A stretch of 64,000 nucleotides of DNA from Luteococcus sanguinis. GTDB taxonomy: Bacteria > Actinomycetota > Actinomycetes > Propionibacteriales > Propionibacteriaceae. Shown one piece after another: positions 36,611 to 44,226 of this stretch (positions are counted from its first letter, which is position 1; each line of letters begins with the position of its first letter). The position numbers and the translations under genes are program-made. Under the pieces are notes generated by a model, which was not told where the DNA came from, did not search any database, and saw only the letters and a program-made list of their open reading frames with translations. The stretch is from positions 78,643 through 142,642 of the forward strand of contig NZ_BAAAKI010000014.1 in the NCBI RefSeq assembly GCF_039527675.1. Reading direction: 5' to 3'.

Positions 36611-36683
36611 CCTCAGGACACCATGAGCCGCAGGTGGTCCAGGACAGCAGGAGCAGGGCGGTTGGCCTCAGGACACCATGAGC
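36611..36683. repeat. 18 bp direct repeat duplicating the 3' end of ispF
   Basis: CCTCAGGACACCATGAGC occurs at 36611-36628 and again at 36666-36683. The second copy holds the last codons and stop of ispF (minus strand, LMVS-stop). A third, imperfect copy lies between them near 36640-36660. It appears to be a small tandem duplication of the ispF tail in the space before the convergent metallopeptidase stop. Confidence 0.75.
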
Positions 36684-37138
36684 AGGGCAGTGGCCATGGC
36701 TGCGACGCCCTCGCCGCGGCCGGTGAGCCCCAACCCGTCGGCGGTGGTGGCGCCGAGGCTGACCTCAGCGCCCAGGGCCTGCGACATCACCTTCTCCGCC
36801 TCCGCACGGCGGGCGGCCAGCCGCGGACGGTTGCCGATCACCTGGACGGCGACGTTGCCGATCTCGAAGCCGGCCTCGCGGACGCGTCGTGCCGTCTCGG
36901 AGAGGAAGGCGACGCCCGACGCACCCGCCCATTGAGGCTGGGACGTGCCGTAGTTCGACCCGAGGTCACCCAGCCCCGCGGCCGACAACAGGGCGTCGCA
37001 GACGGCGTGGCAGGCCACATCGCCGTCCGAGTGCCCAGCCAACCCCTGGGGCTCGTCCGGGAAGTGCAGACCGGCGCAGTGCATGGGCTGCCCGTTGCTG
37101 AGCTGGTGGACGTCGACGCCGATTCCGGTGCGGAACAT
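36668..37138 (-). CDS. ispF: 2-C-methyl-D-erythritol 2,4-cyclodiphosphate synthase
   Basis: A 156-residue trimeric enzyme of the MEP isoprenoid pathway. Metal site: GIGVDVHQL (Asp and His). Substrate loop: GHSDGDVACHAVCDALLSAA, then GLGDLGSNY. The C-terminal signature TTADGLGLTGRGEGVAAMA is intact. It cyclises CDP-ME 2-phosphate with loss of CMP. It follows ispD on the same strand with 9 bases between, forming the ispD-ispF unit downstream of carD, the same order as in mycobacteria. No truncation. Its 3' end is partly duplicated downstream. Confidence 0.95.
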   Translation of the reverse strand: MFRTGIGVDVHQLSNGQPMHCAGLHFPDEPQGLAGHSDGDVACHAVCDALLSAAGLGDLGSNYGTSQPQWAGASGVAFLSETARRVREAGFEIGNVAVQVIGNRPRLAARRAEAEKVMSQALGAEVSLGATTADGLGLTGRGEGVAAMATALLMVS

Positions 37139-37147
37139 GTGGGCTCC

Positions 37148-37906
37148 TCAGTGGTTGGAGCGCTGGCGCCAAAGGCGCCGGCCGCTGTGGTGTCCGATGG
37201 TCGCCCGCGCCTTCCACATTGCCTTGGCGACGGTCAGGTCGGTGGGTTCGGTGATCTTCATCGCCAGCCGGGAACCCTCGACGAGTTCGACGCGGTGACC
37301 CGCCGCCTCGGCGCAGGCGAGGTCGTCGGTGAACTCCAGGCCCTGCTCGGCGGCGGCCTCGTGCGCGTTCAGGATCAGCGGGAAGGGGAAGCCCTGCGGG
37401 GTCTGGATGGCCCGCAAGAGCGATCGGTCCACGACCTGGGTGGGCCCGCCGTTCGGGTCGACCATCCGGATCGAGTCGACGACCGGGAGCGCCGGTGCGA
37501 CAGCCGAGGCCCCGCCGCGAACGCACTTGATCACCTCGGCCACCACCCAGGCGGGAACCATCGGACGCACAGCGTCGTGCACCAGGATTACCTTGGTGTG
37601 GGCGAGGCGTTCGTCCTGGGCGACCGAGAGCAAGCCGTTGCGGACCGACTTCTGCCGGGTGTCGCCGCCATTCGTGGTGTGGATCGGGATCGGCGCGCCA
37701 GCGAGCGCCCTGGCGAAATGCCCGAGGGTGGCCGGGTTGGCGACGACGACCGCGTCCGTGCAACCACCGGCGGCCATGGCCTCGATGGACATCGATATGA
37801 GGGCCTGGCGCGTGATGCGCAGCGCTGGCTTGGGTGTCGTCCCGCCGTAGCGAACGCCGAGACCAGCAGCTACCAGGATCGCGACCACGGGCTCCGACAT
37901 GGGCAT
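37148..37906 (-). CDS. ispD: 2-C-methyl-D-erythritol 4-phosphate cytidylyltransferase
   Basis: A 252-residue nucleotidyltransferase. The CTP-binding loop is VAILVAAGLGVRYGGTTPK; further motifs are VILVHDAVRPMVPAWVV, and AIQTPQGFPFPLILNAHEAA, then KITEPTDLTVAKA. It makes CDP-ME from MEP and CTP. The last 20 or so residues (RRLWRQRSNH) are an extra basic tail. ATG 37906 or the Met two codons later (37900) may be used. It lies between carD and ispF on the minus strand; a hairpin separates it from carD, so it may have its own promoter or depend on read-through. Confidence 0.94.
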   Translation of the reverse strand: MPMSEPVVAILVAAGLGVRYGGTTPKPALRITRQALISMSIEAMAAGGCTDAVVVANPATLGHFARALAGAPIPIHTTNGGDTRQKSVRNGLLSVAQDERLAHTKVILVHDAVRPMVPAWVVAEVIKCVRGGASAVAPALPVVDSIRMVDPNGGPTQVVDRSLLRAIQTPQGFPFPLILNAHEAAAEQGLEFTDDLACAEAAGHRVELVEGSRLAMKITEPTDLTVAKAMWKARATIGHHSGRRLWRQRSNH

Positions 37907-37921
37907 GAGTATCCCACAATG

Positions 37922-37956
37922 CAGAACTGCCCCCGGCGCGCGTGGGGGCGGTTCTG
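37922..37956 (-). terminator. Hairpin between carD and ispD
   Basis: A 14-position stem (37922-37935 with 37943-37956, two G-T pairs) with a 7-base loop, 16 bases past the carD stop. It is likely to terminate or attenuate carD transcription before ispD. Confidence 0.65.
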
Positions 37957-37972
37957 TCGCTGTGTCAGCTGT

Positions 37973-38458
37973 TCAGCTCGCGAGCACCTCGTCGAGCATG
38001 ACCTCGGCGCGGTCCTCTTCGACCTTCTCGGCCAAGGCCAGTTCGCTGACGAGGATCTGGCGCGCCTTGGACAGCATCCGCTTCTCGCCGGCGGACAGGC
38101 CACGTTCCTTCTCGCGGCGCCACAGGTCACGGACGACCTCAGCCACCTTCATGACATTGCCGCTGTGCAGCTTCTCGAGGTTTGCCTTGTAACGACGGGA
38201 CCAGTTGGTGGGCTCCTCGGTGTGCGGGGCACGCAGGACGCTGAACACCCGCTCCAGCCCGTCCGCGTCGACCACGTCCCGGACGCCCACCAGGTCAAGG
38301 TTGCACGCCGGCACCCTCACCACCAGGTCGGTCTGCCCCAGGATGCGCAGCACCAGGTACAGCTTGTCTTCGCCCTTGATCTTGCGCGTCTCGATGTCTT
38401 CAATGACAGCGGCCCCATGATTGGGGTACACCACCGTCTCACCGACAGTAAAAGTCAT
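37973..38458 (-). CDS. carD: RNA polymerase-binding transcription factor CarD
   Basis: A 161-residue protein. It begins MTFTVGETVVYPNHGAAVIE, the CarD RNA-polymerase-interacting (Tudor-like) domain. The C-terminal domain contains RRYKANLEKLHSGNVMKVAE and DLWRREKERGLSAGEKRML, with the conserved Trp that contacts the upstream edge of the transcription bubble. CarD stabilises open complexes, notably at rRNA promoters, and is essential in mycobacteria. The start at 38458 is fixed by the conserved N terminus and a GGGAAAGGGG purine run upstream; the open frame extends 58 codons but is not conserved. It is divergent from the lipoprotein gene. Confidence 0.95.
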   Translation of the reverse strand: MTFTVGETVVYPNHGAAVIEDIETRKIKGEDKLYLVLRILGQTDLVVRVPACNLDLVGVRDVVDADGLERVFSVLRAPHTEEPTNWSRRYKANLEKLHSGNVMKVAEVVRDLWRREKERGLSAGEKRMLSKARQILVSELALAEKVEEDRAEVMLDEVLAS

Positions 38459-38706
38459 AGCCTTTGCAACCCCTTTCCCGAAGTCAAGTCTACCACGCCA
38501 ACAGAAGGCCACGAAATGCGTACGGCCTAGCCAGAGGCCAAATGTGGGCCAAACAAGGGGTTGACTTTCACTGATTGCTATGCCCGGCGGGCCGTGAATC
38601 GGGGTTCTGAGCCCCTCGCCCCACAGGCCCAAAATGCCGCCCGACGAGCAGCGGAGCGGGAGAATCGCTAGTCTGAACCCACCCGAGCCGACGAAGGATT
38701 CGACGT

Positions 38707-39192
38707 ATGAGCATGCTTGCCCCCAACCACTCCGCTCGTGGTGCGCGCGTCGCTGCTGCCGCGTGCCTGGGCCTGACCATCGCCTTGACGGGATGCGTCA
38801 ACCACGAGACCTCCACCCCCTACCAGCCCGCCGCCGGTGTGCAGACCAATGCCGCGGGCATGCAGGTGCGCAACCTGATGTTCGTGAGCGACGGCGGCAC
38901 CAGCGCCAAGCTGCAGGGCACACTGATCTCGGCGCAGGATGACACCCTGAAGTCCATCACCGGCACCTCCTTGAACAGCGACAACAGCGACAAGTCGCCG
39001 CTGTCGCTGGCGATCAAGGACGTGGCGATGAAGCAGGGGCAGCCCGTGAACCTCGCCGCCCAGAAGGTGGCCGCCAGCGGCGTCACCGCCGGCGGCATGA
39101 CCAAGCTGACGCTCACCTTCGCAAAGGCGGAGCAGATCACCATGATGGTCCCGGTCGTCGACGCGAAGTCGTCCCAGATCAGCGAAAGCTGA
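38707..39192 (+). CDS. Lipoprotein, LpqE-like by position
   Basis: A 161-residue lipoprotein. The signal peptide ends in the lipobox LTGC with lipidated Cys at residue 30. The mature part (MQVRNLMFVSDGGTSAKLQG and TKLTLTFAKAEQITMMVPVV) looks like a small beta-sandwich with no obvious catalytic residues. It stands divergently next to carD, as lpqE does in M. tuberculosis from memory, and I infer it is the counterpart. GAAGGA at 38693-38698 is a good ribosome site for ATG 38707; a second ATG at 38713 is possible. The 248-base intergenic stretch holds both promoters; a TTGACT at 38561 is a possible -35 but I see no paired -10. Confidence 0.72.
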   Translation: MSMLAPNHSARGARVAAAACLGLTIALTGCVNHETSTPYQPAAGVQTNAAGMQVRNLMFVSDGGTSAKLQGTLISAQDDTLKSITGTSLNSDNSDKSPLSLAIKDVAMKQGQPVNLAAQKVAASGVTAGGMTKLTLTFAKAEQITMMVPVVDAKSSQISES

Positions 39193-39212
39193 ACCCCCAC
39201 CCAGAGCACGTC

Positions 39213-39246
39213 CGAGGGGCCTGATCCGGATGGATCAGGCCCCTCG
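39213..39246. terminator. Bidirectional terminator between the lipoprotein gene and regX3
   Basis: A perfect 15 bp stem (39213-39227 with 39232-39246) around a GGAT loop, between two convergent stop codons. Confidence 0.85.
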
Positions 39247-39268
39247 CGCTGTGCTGGCCGTGGTGCGC

Positions 39269-39946
39269 TCAGCCCTCGAACTTGTAGCCCAGGCCACGGA
39301 CGGTGACCAGGAGCCTGGGGACCGAGGGGTCCTTCTCGATCTTGGCGCGCAGCCGCTTCACGTGGACGTCGAGGGTCTTGGTGTCACCGACATAGTCAGC
39401 ACCCCAGATCCGGTCGATCAGCTGGCCTCGGGTCATCACCCGTCCGGCATTGCGCAGGAGCAGTTCCAGCAGCTCGAACTCCTTCAGCGCCAGCCGGATG
39501 GCCTGCCCGTCCACGGACACCTCGTGGCGCTCGACGTCCATCCGGACGCCGCCGGCCTCGACCAGTTCTGGCAGCAGCTCGCTCTCCTGCCCGCGGCGCA
39601 GGACCGCGCGTATGCGGGCCACCAGCTCGCGGTGGGAGAAGGGCTTTGTGACGTAGTCGTCCGCGCCGAGCTCCAGGCCGACGACCGTGTCGATCTCGGT
39701 GTCACGCGCGGTGACCATGATGATCGGCACATTGCTGTGCGAGCGCAGCTGGCGACAGACTTCGGTGCCGGGCATACCGGGCATCATCAGGTCCAGCAGC
39801 ACCAAATCAGCGCCGCCTCGGTCGAACTCGACGAGTCCGGCCGCACCATCGGCAGCCTCCTGCACCTCGAAGCCCTCCTTGCGCAGCATGTACGCGGTGG
39901 CCTCACGGTAGGAATCCTCGTCCTCGACGACCAGTACGCGGGTCAT
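39269..39946 (-). CDS. regX3: Response regulator RegX3 (OmpR/PhoB family)
   Basis: A 225-residue regulator. Receiver domain: acidic pocket VLVVEDEDSY, phospho-acceptor D52 in LVLLDLMMPGMPG, and Lys in DDYVTKPFSHRELVAR. DNA-binding domain: winged helix with IRLALKEFELLELLLRNAGR, and TLDVHVKRLRAKIEKDP, RGLGYKFEG at the end. It is paired with the adjacent SenX3-like kinase; the pair controls the phosphate-starvation response in mycobacteria. AGAGG lies a few bases before the ATG. The 62 bases between senX3 and regX3 are a tandem repeat, so the two are likely co-transcribed through it. Confidence 0.95.
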   Translation of the reverse strand: MTRVLVVEDEDSYREATAYMLRKEGFEVQEAADGAAGLVEFDRGGADLVLLDLMMPGMPGTEVCRQLRSHSNVPIIMVTARDTEIDTVVGLELGADDYVTKPFSHRELVARIRAVLRRGQESELLPELVEAGGVRMDVERHEVSVDGQAIRLALKEFELLELLLRNAGRVMTRGQLIDRIWGADYVGDTKTLDVHVKRLRAKIEKDPSVPRLLVTVRGLGYKFEG

Positions 39947-39960
39947 GGGGTACCTCTCAT

Positions 39961-40023
39961 CAGTTGGGTCAGTGCTGGGTCAGTTGGGTCAGTGCTGGGT
40001 CAGTTGGGTCAGTGCTGGGTCAG
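39961..40023. repeat. Three 20 bp tandem repeats at the senX3-regX3 junction
   Basis: CAGTTGGGTCAGTGCTGGGT is repeated exactly three times (39961, 39981, 40001) and continues as a partial fourth copy at 40021. The third copy also encodes the last residues and stop of senX3 (QLTQH-stop). On the coding strand every copy contains a TGA in the senX3 frame, so copy-number change leaves the protein end unchanged but alters the spacing to regX3. Confidence 0.97.
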
Positions 40024-41214
40024 TTGGTTCGTCTCGGGTTCCGGCTCGCTGCCGGGCACGGGGACGTGGAGCGGAAGGTGCAGGGTGAAGGTCGAGCCCT
40101 GGCCGGGCTTGCTCCACAGGTCCACCGAACCGCCGTGGACCGCCACGATGTGCTTGACGATCGACAGGCCGAGGCCGGTGCCACCGTTGGCGCGGCTGCG
40201 CGCGTAGTCGACGCGGTAGAAGCGCTCGAAGATGCGCTGCTGGTCGGCGGCGGAGATGCCGATGCCGTTGTCGGCGACGGAGATCTCCACGAAGGGGTCG
40301 TCCTCATCCACGACCTGCGTGGTGATCGCGACCCGGGCATTCTCGTTGGAGTAGACGATGGCGTTCTGCACCAGGTTGGCGACCGCGTCCACCAACTGGG
40401 TCGCATCGCCCAGCACGGTGACCTGCTCGTTCCCGGCACGCAGCACGTTGACCGCGCGCGACGCGGCCAGCTCGCGGGTGCGCGCCAGCGCCTCCCCGAT
40501 GATGTCGGTGACCACGACGGGCTGCGCCTGCAGCATTGGGTCGTCTGCCTGCAACCGCGACAGGGCGATGATCTGGGCAACCAACTCCCCCAGGCGCGCC
40601 GCTTCCGAGTGCATGCGTCCGGCGAAGTGACGGACGGCCTCTGGCTCATCCGCGGCACCCTCGACCGCCTCCGACAACAGTTGGATTGCGCCAATCGGCG
40701 TCTTCAGCTCGTGCGAGACATTCGTCACGAAGTCGCGCCGGGTCTCCTCCACCCGCAACTGCGGGGTCCGGTCCTCGGCAAGCACCAGCACCTGCCCGAA
40801 GCCCAGGTAGGTCGCCCGGATGTTCAGGTGCTGCACGGGAGCGCTGGGGCTGCGCCGGTGTGCCACGTCGAAGGCCTGCATCCGCTCGTCCCGCCGCACG
40901 GTTCGCACCGCGTCCAGCACCTCGGGCAACAGCACCCGGTCACCGCGGACGAGACTGAAGGCCCGGGCCTGGCTGGTGGCGTGCAGCACCTCGTCATGGG
41001 GGCCGCAGACCAGGGCGCCAGTGCGCAGCACCGCGAGCACCTCGAGGATCTGGGGGTTGACGGTGGCAGGGCCGGAGCGTTCCAGCGCGGGTTCCTCGGC
41101 CTCCGGGGGCTCCCGCAGGGCCCCGACGATCCATCCCATGAGCCCCCCGATGAACAGGGCGAACGCAGCCAACAGGCCGCTGGTCAGGGCAGACATCAGG
41201 GGGACGAGCGTCAC
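40009..41214 (-). CDS. senX3: Sensor histidine kinase SenX3-like
   Basis: A 401-residue kinase. One or two membrane helices at residues 1-33 (LLAAFALFIGGLMGWIVGAL), then a PAS-like domain (VLAVLRTGALVCGPHDEVLH, about 55-150), the dimerisation H-box with H168 (FVTNVSHELKTPIGAI), N-box (NLVQNAIVYS), G1 (VADNGIGIS), F-box (FERFYRVDYARSR) and G2 (GGTGLGLSIVKHIV). It phosphorylates RegX3. As in mycobacteria, phosphate control probably passes through PhoU, whose gene is divergent from senX3 here. GTG/ATG choice: ATG at 41214 fits. A PHO-box-like site lies in the shared upstream region. Confidence 0.93.
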   Translation of the reverse strand: MTLVPLMSALTSGLLAAFALFIGGLMGWIVGALREPPEAEEPALERSGPATVNPQILEVLAVLRTGALVCGPHDEVLHATSQARAFSLVRGDRVLLPEVLDAVRTVRRDERMQAFDVAHRRSPSAPVQHLNIRATYLGFGQVLVLAEDRTPQLRVEETRRDFVTNVSHELKTPIGAIQLLSEAVEGAADEPEAVRHFAGRMHSEAARLGELVAQIIALSRLQADDPMLQAQPVVVTDIIGEALARTRELAASRAVNVLRAGNEQVTVLGDATQLVDAVANLVQNAIVYSNENARVAITTQVVDEDDPFVEISVADNGIGISAADQQRIFERFYRVDYARSRANGGTGLGLSIVKHIVAVHGGSVDLWSKPGQGSTFTLHLPLHVPVPGSEPEPETNQLTQH

Positions 41215-41277
41215 GACGTCAGTCTAGGGTGGCTGGCCGACCTGCCATGGGCATGCGGTAGGTTGAGCGTTGGAACC

Positions 41278-41295
41278 GTTCAGCCACTGTTCACG
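41278..41295. promoter_or_regulatory. PHO-box-like direct repeat between senX3 and phoU
   Basis: GTTCAGC at 41278-41284, four bases, GTTCACG at 41289-41295: two 7-base units with 11 bp periodicity, as in actinobacterial PHO boxes recognised by PhoP/RegX3-type regulators (consensus unit near GTTCACC). It sits 65 bases before senX3 and 135 before phoU. A TAGTCT hexamer at 41338-41343 could be a phoU -10. Confidence 0.6.
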
Positions 41296-41430
41296 CTCCG
41301 GACACCGCACGTCCGCGCCACGTCGGGACAGTTTGCCTAGTCTCGTCGGGACGTGCGTGGCCCTGGCCAGGGGAACGGGGATCCCCCGCCAGACCCGCTC
41401 CGACCACCACGCAAGGGACTGAAGGAAGAG

Positions 41431-42093
41431 ATGCGCGAGACCTATCACGAAGAACTCGACCAGGTCGTCAACGACCTCGTCACCATGACAGCCAGTGTCC
41501 GCGTGGCCGTGGCAGATGCCACTCGCGCGCTGCTGGACGCCGACCTGCGGGTCGCCGAGCGCGTGATCGCCGACGACAGCCGCCTGGACGCCATGCACAC
41601 CGAGCTCGAGGAGCGTTGCTTCACGCTGCTGGCCCGTCAGGCTCCCGTCGCCGGTGAGCTCCGAACGATCGTCGCCGCCCTCCGGATGGTCTTCGAGCTG
41701 GCGCGCATGGGTGACCTGGCTGCGCACGTCGCCAAGATCGCCCGCCTGCGCTACCCCGAGCACGCCGTGCCCGACACGCTGGTCGCTTCCTTCAGCCGGA
41801 TGGCCCGCCTGGCCGACGAGATGATCGCCAGCGCCGGACGCACCCTCCACGAGCGCAATGTCGACGAAGCGACCGCCCTGGCCGAGAACGACGAGGAGAT
41901 GGACGAGCTGCGCCGCGACCAGTTCCGCGTGCTGCTCTCGGACGAGTGGGCGCACGGCGTCGAGAAGGCCGTCGACGCGGCTCTGCTCGGTCGCTACTAC
42001 GAGCGCATCGCCGACCACGCTGTCGCCATGGGCCGACGGATCATCTACGTGATCACCGGCGAGGCCCCCCAGGGCGAGCAGTGGCCCGCCTGA
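41431..42093 (+). CDS. phoU: Phosphate signalling complex protein PhoU
   Basis: A 220-residue all-helical protein with two PhoU repeats. Each repeat carries the metal-binding E/DxxxD helix pattern (VIADDSRLDAMHTELEERC and AENDEEMDELRRDQFRVLL). YYERIADHAVAMGRRIIYVI at the end is the conserved C-terminal helix. PhoU links the Pst phosphate transporter to the SenX3-type kinase and represses the phosphate regulon when phosphate is plentiful. ATG 41431 has GAAGGA just upstream; the longer open frame from 41353 is Pro/Gly-rich and not conserved. It is divergent from senX3-regX3. Confidence 0.94.
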   Translation: MRETYHEELDQVVNDLVTMTASVRVAVADATRALLDADLRVAERVIADDSRLDAMHTELEERCFTLLARQAPVAGELRTIVAALRMVFELARMGDLAAHVAKIARLRYPEHAVPDTLVASFSRMARLADEMIASAGRTLHERNVDEATALAENDEEMDELRRDQFRVLLSDEWAHGVEKAVDAALLGRYYERIADHAVAMGRRIIYVITGEAPQGEQWPA

Positions 42094-42141
42094 TCGGCTG
42101 ATCTGCCCAGCTGGCCCACACCGCCAACGACAGGGGGGGGG

Positions 42142-42145
42142 NNNN
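42142..42145. other. Assembly gap, 4 N, after a run of nine G
   Basis: Four undetermined bases follow GGGGGGGGG (42133-42141) in the space between the convergent phoU and gpmA genes. A homopolymer-related base-calling problem is likely. No gene is interrupted. Confidence 0.95.
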
Positions 42146-42181
42146 TGTGCGCTGTGGCGCTGAGGTCTTCTGCTCAGCAGG

Positions 42182-42934
42182 TCACTTCTTCTTGCCCTGG
42201 TTCTTGACCGCCTCGATCGACGCCTTCGCGGCCTCCGGGTCGAGGTAGCGACCACCCTTGGTGACGGGCTTGAAGTCGTCGTCCAGCTCGTAGAACAGCG
42301 GGATGCCGGTGGGGATGTTCAGGCTGGCGATGTCTTCGTCGCTGATCTCGTCGAGGTGCTTGACCAGTGCACGCAGCGAGTTGCCGTGCGCGGTGACGAG
42401 CACGGTCTGGCCGCTGGCCAGGTCGGGCTTGATGTCGCTCTCCCAGTACGGGATCATGCGCGCGACGACGTCCTTCAGGCACTCGGTCTGGGGACGTTCG
42501 GCCTCGGGGATGTCGGCGTAACGCGCGTCGTTGAACTGGGAGTACTCCGCATCCTTGTCCAGGACGGGCGGCGGCGTGTCGTACGAACGACGCCACAGCA
42601 TGAACTGCTCCTCGCCGTACTTGGCGAGGGTCTCGGACTTGTCCAGGCCCTGCAGACCGCCGTAGTGACGCTCGTTCAGGCGCCAGCTGCGGCTGACCGG
42701 GATCCAGTGGCGGTCGCAGTTGTCGAGGGCCAGGTAGGCCGTGTGGATCGCGCGACGCAAGAGCGAGGTGTGCAGCTTGTCGGGGAGCAGACCTTCGGAC
42801 TCGAGAAGCTCGCCGCCGCGCTTGGCCTCGGACTCGCCCTTCTCGTTGATGTCGACGTCCACCCACCCGGTGAACAGGTTCTTCTGGTTCCACTCGCTCT
42901 CGCCGTGGCGGAGCAGGATCAGCTTGTAGGTCAT
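42182..42934 (-). CDS. gpmA: 2,3-bisphosphoglycerate-dependent phosphoglycerate mutase
   Basis: A 250-residue glycolytic enzyme. The phosphohistidine motif is LILLRHGESEWN; further sites are TGWVDVDINEKG, SRSWRLNERHYGGLQGLDKS, and the second catalytic His in VLVTAHGNSLRALVKHL. It interconverts 3- and 2-phosphoglycerate. The Lys-rich tail (NQGKKK) is usual for actinobacterial GpmA. ATG 42934 is the conserved start. In M. tuberculosis gpm1 also lies beside senX3-regX3, so its place near this two-component system is conserved, with phoU between them here. Confidence 0.96.
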   Translation of the reverse strand: MTYKLILLRHGESEWNQKNLFTGWVDVDINEKGESEAKRGGELLESEGLLPDKLHTSLLRRAIHTAYLALDNCDRHWIPVSRSWRLNERHYGGLQGLDKSETLAKYGEEQFMLWRRSYDTPPPVLDKDAEYSQFNDARYADIPEAERPQTECLKDVVARMIPYWESDIKPDLASGQTVLVTAHGNSLRALVKHLDEISDEDIASLNIPTGIPLFYELDDDFKPVTKGGRYLDPEAAKASIEAVKNQGKKK

Positions 42935-42983
42935 GGCGACAGCCTATCGACGTTGAATCATGGCCGAGTGGTTGGATGGGGTC

Positions 42984-43736
42984 ATGACCAATGGTGAGGC
43001 TGTGGGGTTCGCAGTGGTGACCGGTGCCAGCTCCGGGATCGGTGCCGCAACGGCCCGTCGGCTGGCTGCCCAGGGGTACCGGGTGCTGTGCGTGGCACGT
43101 CGCGCCGACCGGGTGCAGCAGTTGGCCGCCGACATCGGGGGCGACTGGTTGGAGTGCGATGTCACCGATCAGGCAGCCGTGGATGCGCTGGCCCAGCGCG
43201 TCGGTGGCTCACTCGACCTGCTGGTGAACAATGCGGGCGGGGCCGTGGGCCAAGAGCCCCTGGCGCAGGCTGACTTCGACGCCTGGGAGACCATGTTCGC
43301 GTCCAATGTCTTCGGGACCGCGCGGGTGACCAAGGCCCTGCTGCCCGCGCTGGTGCAGGCCGCCGGGACGATCGTCTTCGTCACCTCGACCGCTGCCGAG
43401 TCGGCCTACGAGGGCGGCGCCGGCTACTGCGGCGCCAAGTCAGCCGAGCGCTCCATGGTGGGTGCGCTGCGCCTCGAGATCGTCGACCGGCCGGTGCGGG
43501 TGTGTGAGATCAGCCCCGGCATGGTGCGCACGGACGAGTTCAGCCTGACCCGTTTCCACGGTGACCAGGCCAAGGCGGACGCTGTCTACGCCGGAGTGGA
43601 TGAGCCCCTGGTGGCCGACGACATCGCCGACGCGATCAGCTGGATGGCGACCCGCCCGTCACACGTGAACATCGACCGGCTCGTGATCCGTCCCCGAGCA
43701 CAGGCGGCCAACCACAAGGTGCACCGCACCTGCTGA
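42984..43736 (+). CDS. Short-chain dehydrogenase/reductase (classical SDR)
   Basis: A 250-residue NAD(P)-binding oxidoreductase. Cofactor loop TGASSGIGAATARRLAAQG, NNAG motif LLVNNAGGAVG, active-site Ser in VFVTSTAAESAYEGG, and the catalytic Tyr-x3-Lys in GYCGAKSAERSM. The region ISPGMVRTDEFSLTRFHGD resembles the YdfG/serine 3-dehydrogenase subgroup that acts on 3-hydroxy acids such as L-allo-threonine or serine. ATG 42984 is chosen because the Rossmann fold begins 8 residues later; ATG 42960 is possible. The Arg in RVLCVARRADRV after strand 2 suggests NADPH preference. Confidence 0.88.
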   Translation: MTNGEAVGFAVVTGASSGIGAATARRLAAQGYRVLCVARRADRVQQLAADIGGDWLECDVTDQAAVDALAQRVGGSLDLLVNNAGGAVGQEPLAQADFDAWETMFASNVFGTARVTKALLPALVQAAGTIVFVTSTAAESAYEGGAGYCGAKSAERSMVGALRLEIVDRPVRVCEISPGMVRTDEFSLTRFHGDQAKADAVYAGVDEPLVADDIADAISWMATRPSHVNIDRLVIRPRAQAANHKVHRTC

Positions 43737-43741
43737 CTCAG

Positions 43742-43809
43742 CCCAGCTCGTCGCATTCGAGCCCGGCTGGGACGGACAACTGGGCACCCCCGGATGGGAG
43801 CGCCCAGTT
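43742..43809. terminator. Two hairpins between the SDR gene and the transcarboxylase operon
   Basis: CCCAGC (43742-43747) pairs with GCTGGG (43765-43770), and AACTGGGC (43778-43785) pairs with GCCCAGTT (43802-43809). They lie between convergent stop codons and probably end the SDR transcript and the transcarboxylase operon. T tracts are weak. Confidence 0.6.
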
Positions 43810-43836
43810 CTCGAGCGGTTGTTCAGGCAGTGCAGG

Positions 43837-44208
43837 TCAGGCGAACTCGATGAGCGCCTGGCCACCCTGGACGGGCTGGCTCTGCTCCACCAGGATGCGA
43901 CCCACCGTGCCGGCGCTGGGCGCGGTGATCTCGGTCTCCATCTTCATGGCCTCCAGCACGACGAGCACCTGACCGGCCTCGATCGCGTCCCCCTCCTTCA
44001 CCAGGATGCGGGCGACGGAACCAGCCAGCGGTGCGACGACCGCGTTGCTGCTGGCGGCCGGCATCGAGGCGCGGGTGGGGATCGGGTTGTTGCCGGTGTT
44101 GACGCCGCCGATGACGACCGGGCTGAGGATCGCGCTGTGCTGGTCCTCCTCCTCGACCTCGACGTCGATCACGTATTCCGTCCCGTTGACGGTCACCTTG
44201 AGCTTCAT
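43837..44208 (-). CDS. Methylmalonyl-CoA carboxyltransferase 1.3S subunit (biotin carrier)
   Basis: A 123-residue biotin carboxyl carrier protein, the same size as the Propionibacterium 1.3S subunit. It begins MKLKVTVNGTEYVIDVEVEE, has a short Ala/Pro/Asn linker, and ends in the biotinyl domain with the biotin lysine K89 in LEAMKMETEI, the same position as in the P. freudenreichii protein as I recall. It swings the carboxyl group between the 12S and 5S active sites. Last gene of a four-gene minus-strand operon (5S, 12S, small subunit, 1.3S) with gaps of 20, 11 and 18 bases. Hairpins follow. Confidence 0.95.
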   Translation of the reverse strand: MKLKVTVNGTEYVIDVEVEEEDQHSAILSPVVIGGVNTGNNPIPTRASMPAASSNAVVAPLAGSVARILVKEGDAIEAGQVLVVLEAMKMETEITAPSAGTVGRILVEQSQPVQGGQALIEFA

Positions 44209-44226
44209 GTCATCTCTCTTGTCTGG

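Noticed and set aside
39961..40023. A CRISPR or iteron origin
   Set aside because: Copies are contiguous, only three, and placed between two genes of one operon; no replication gene is near.
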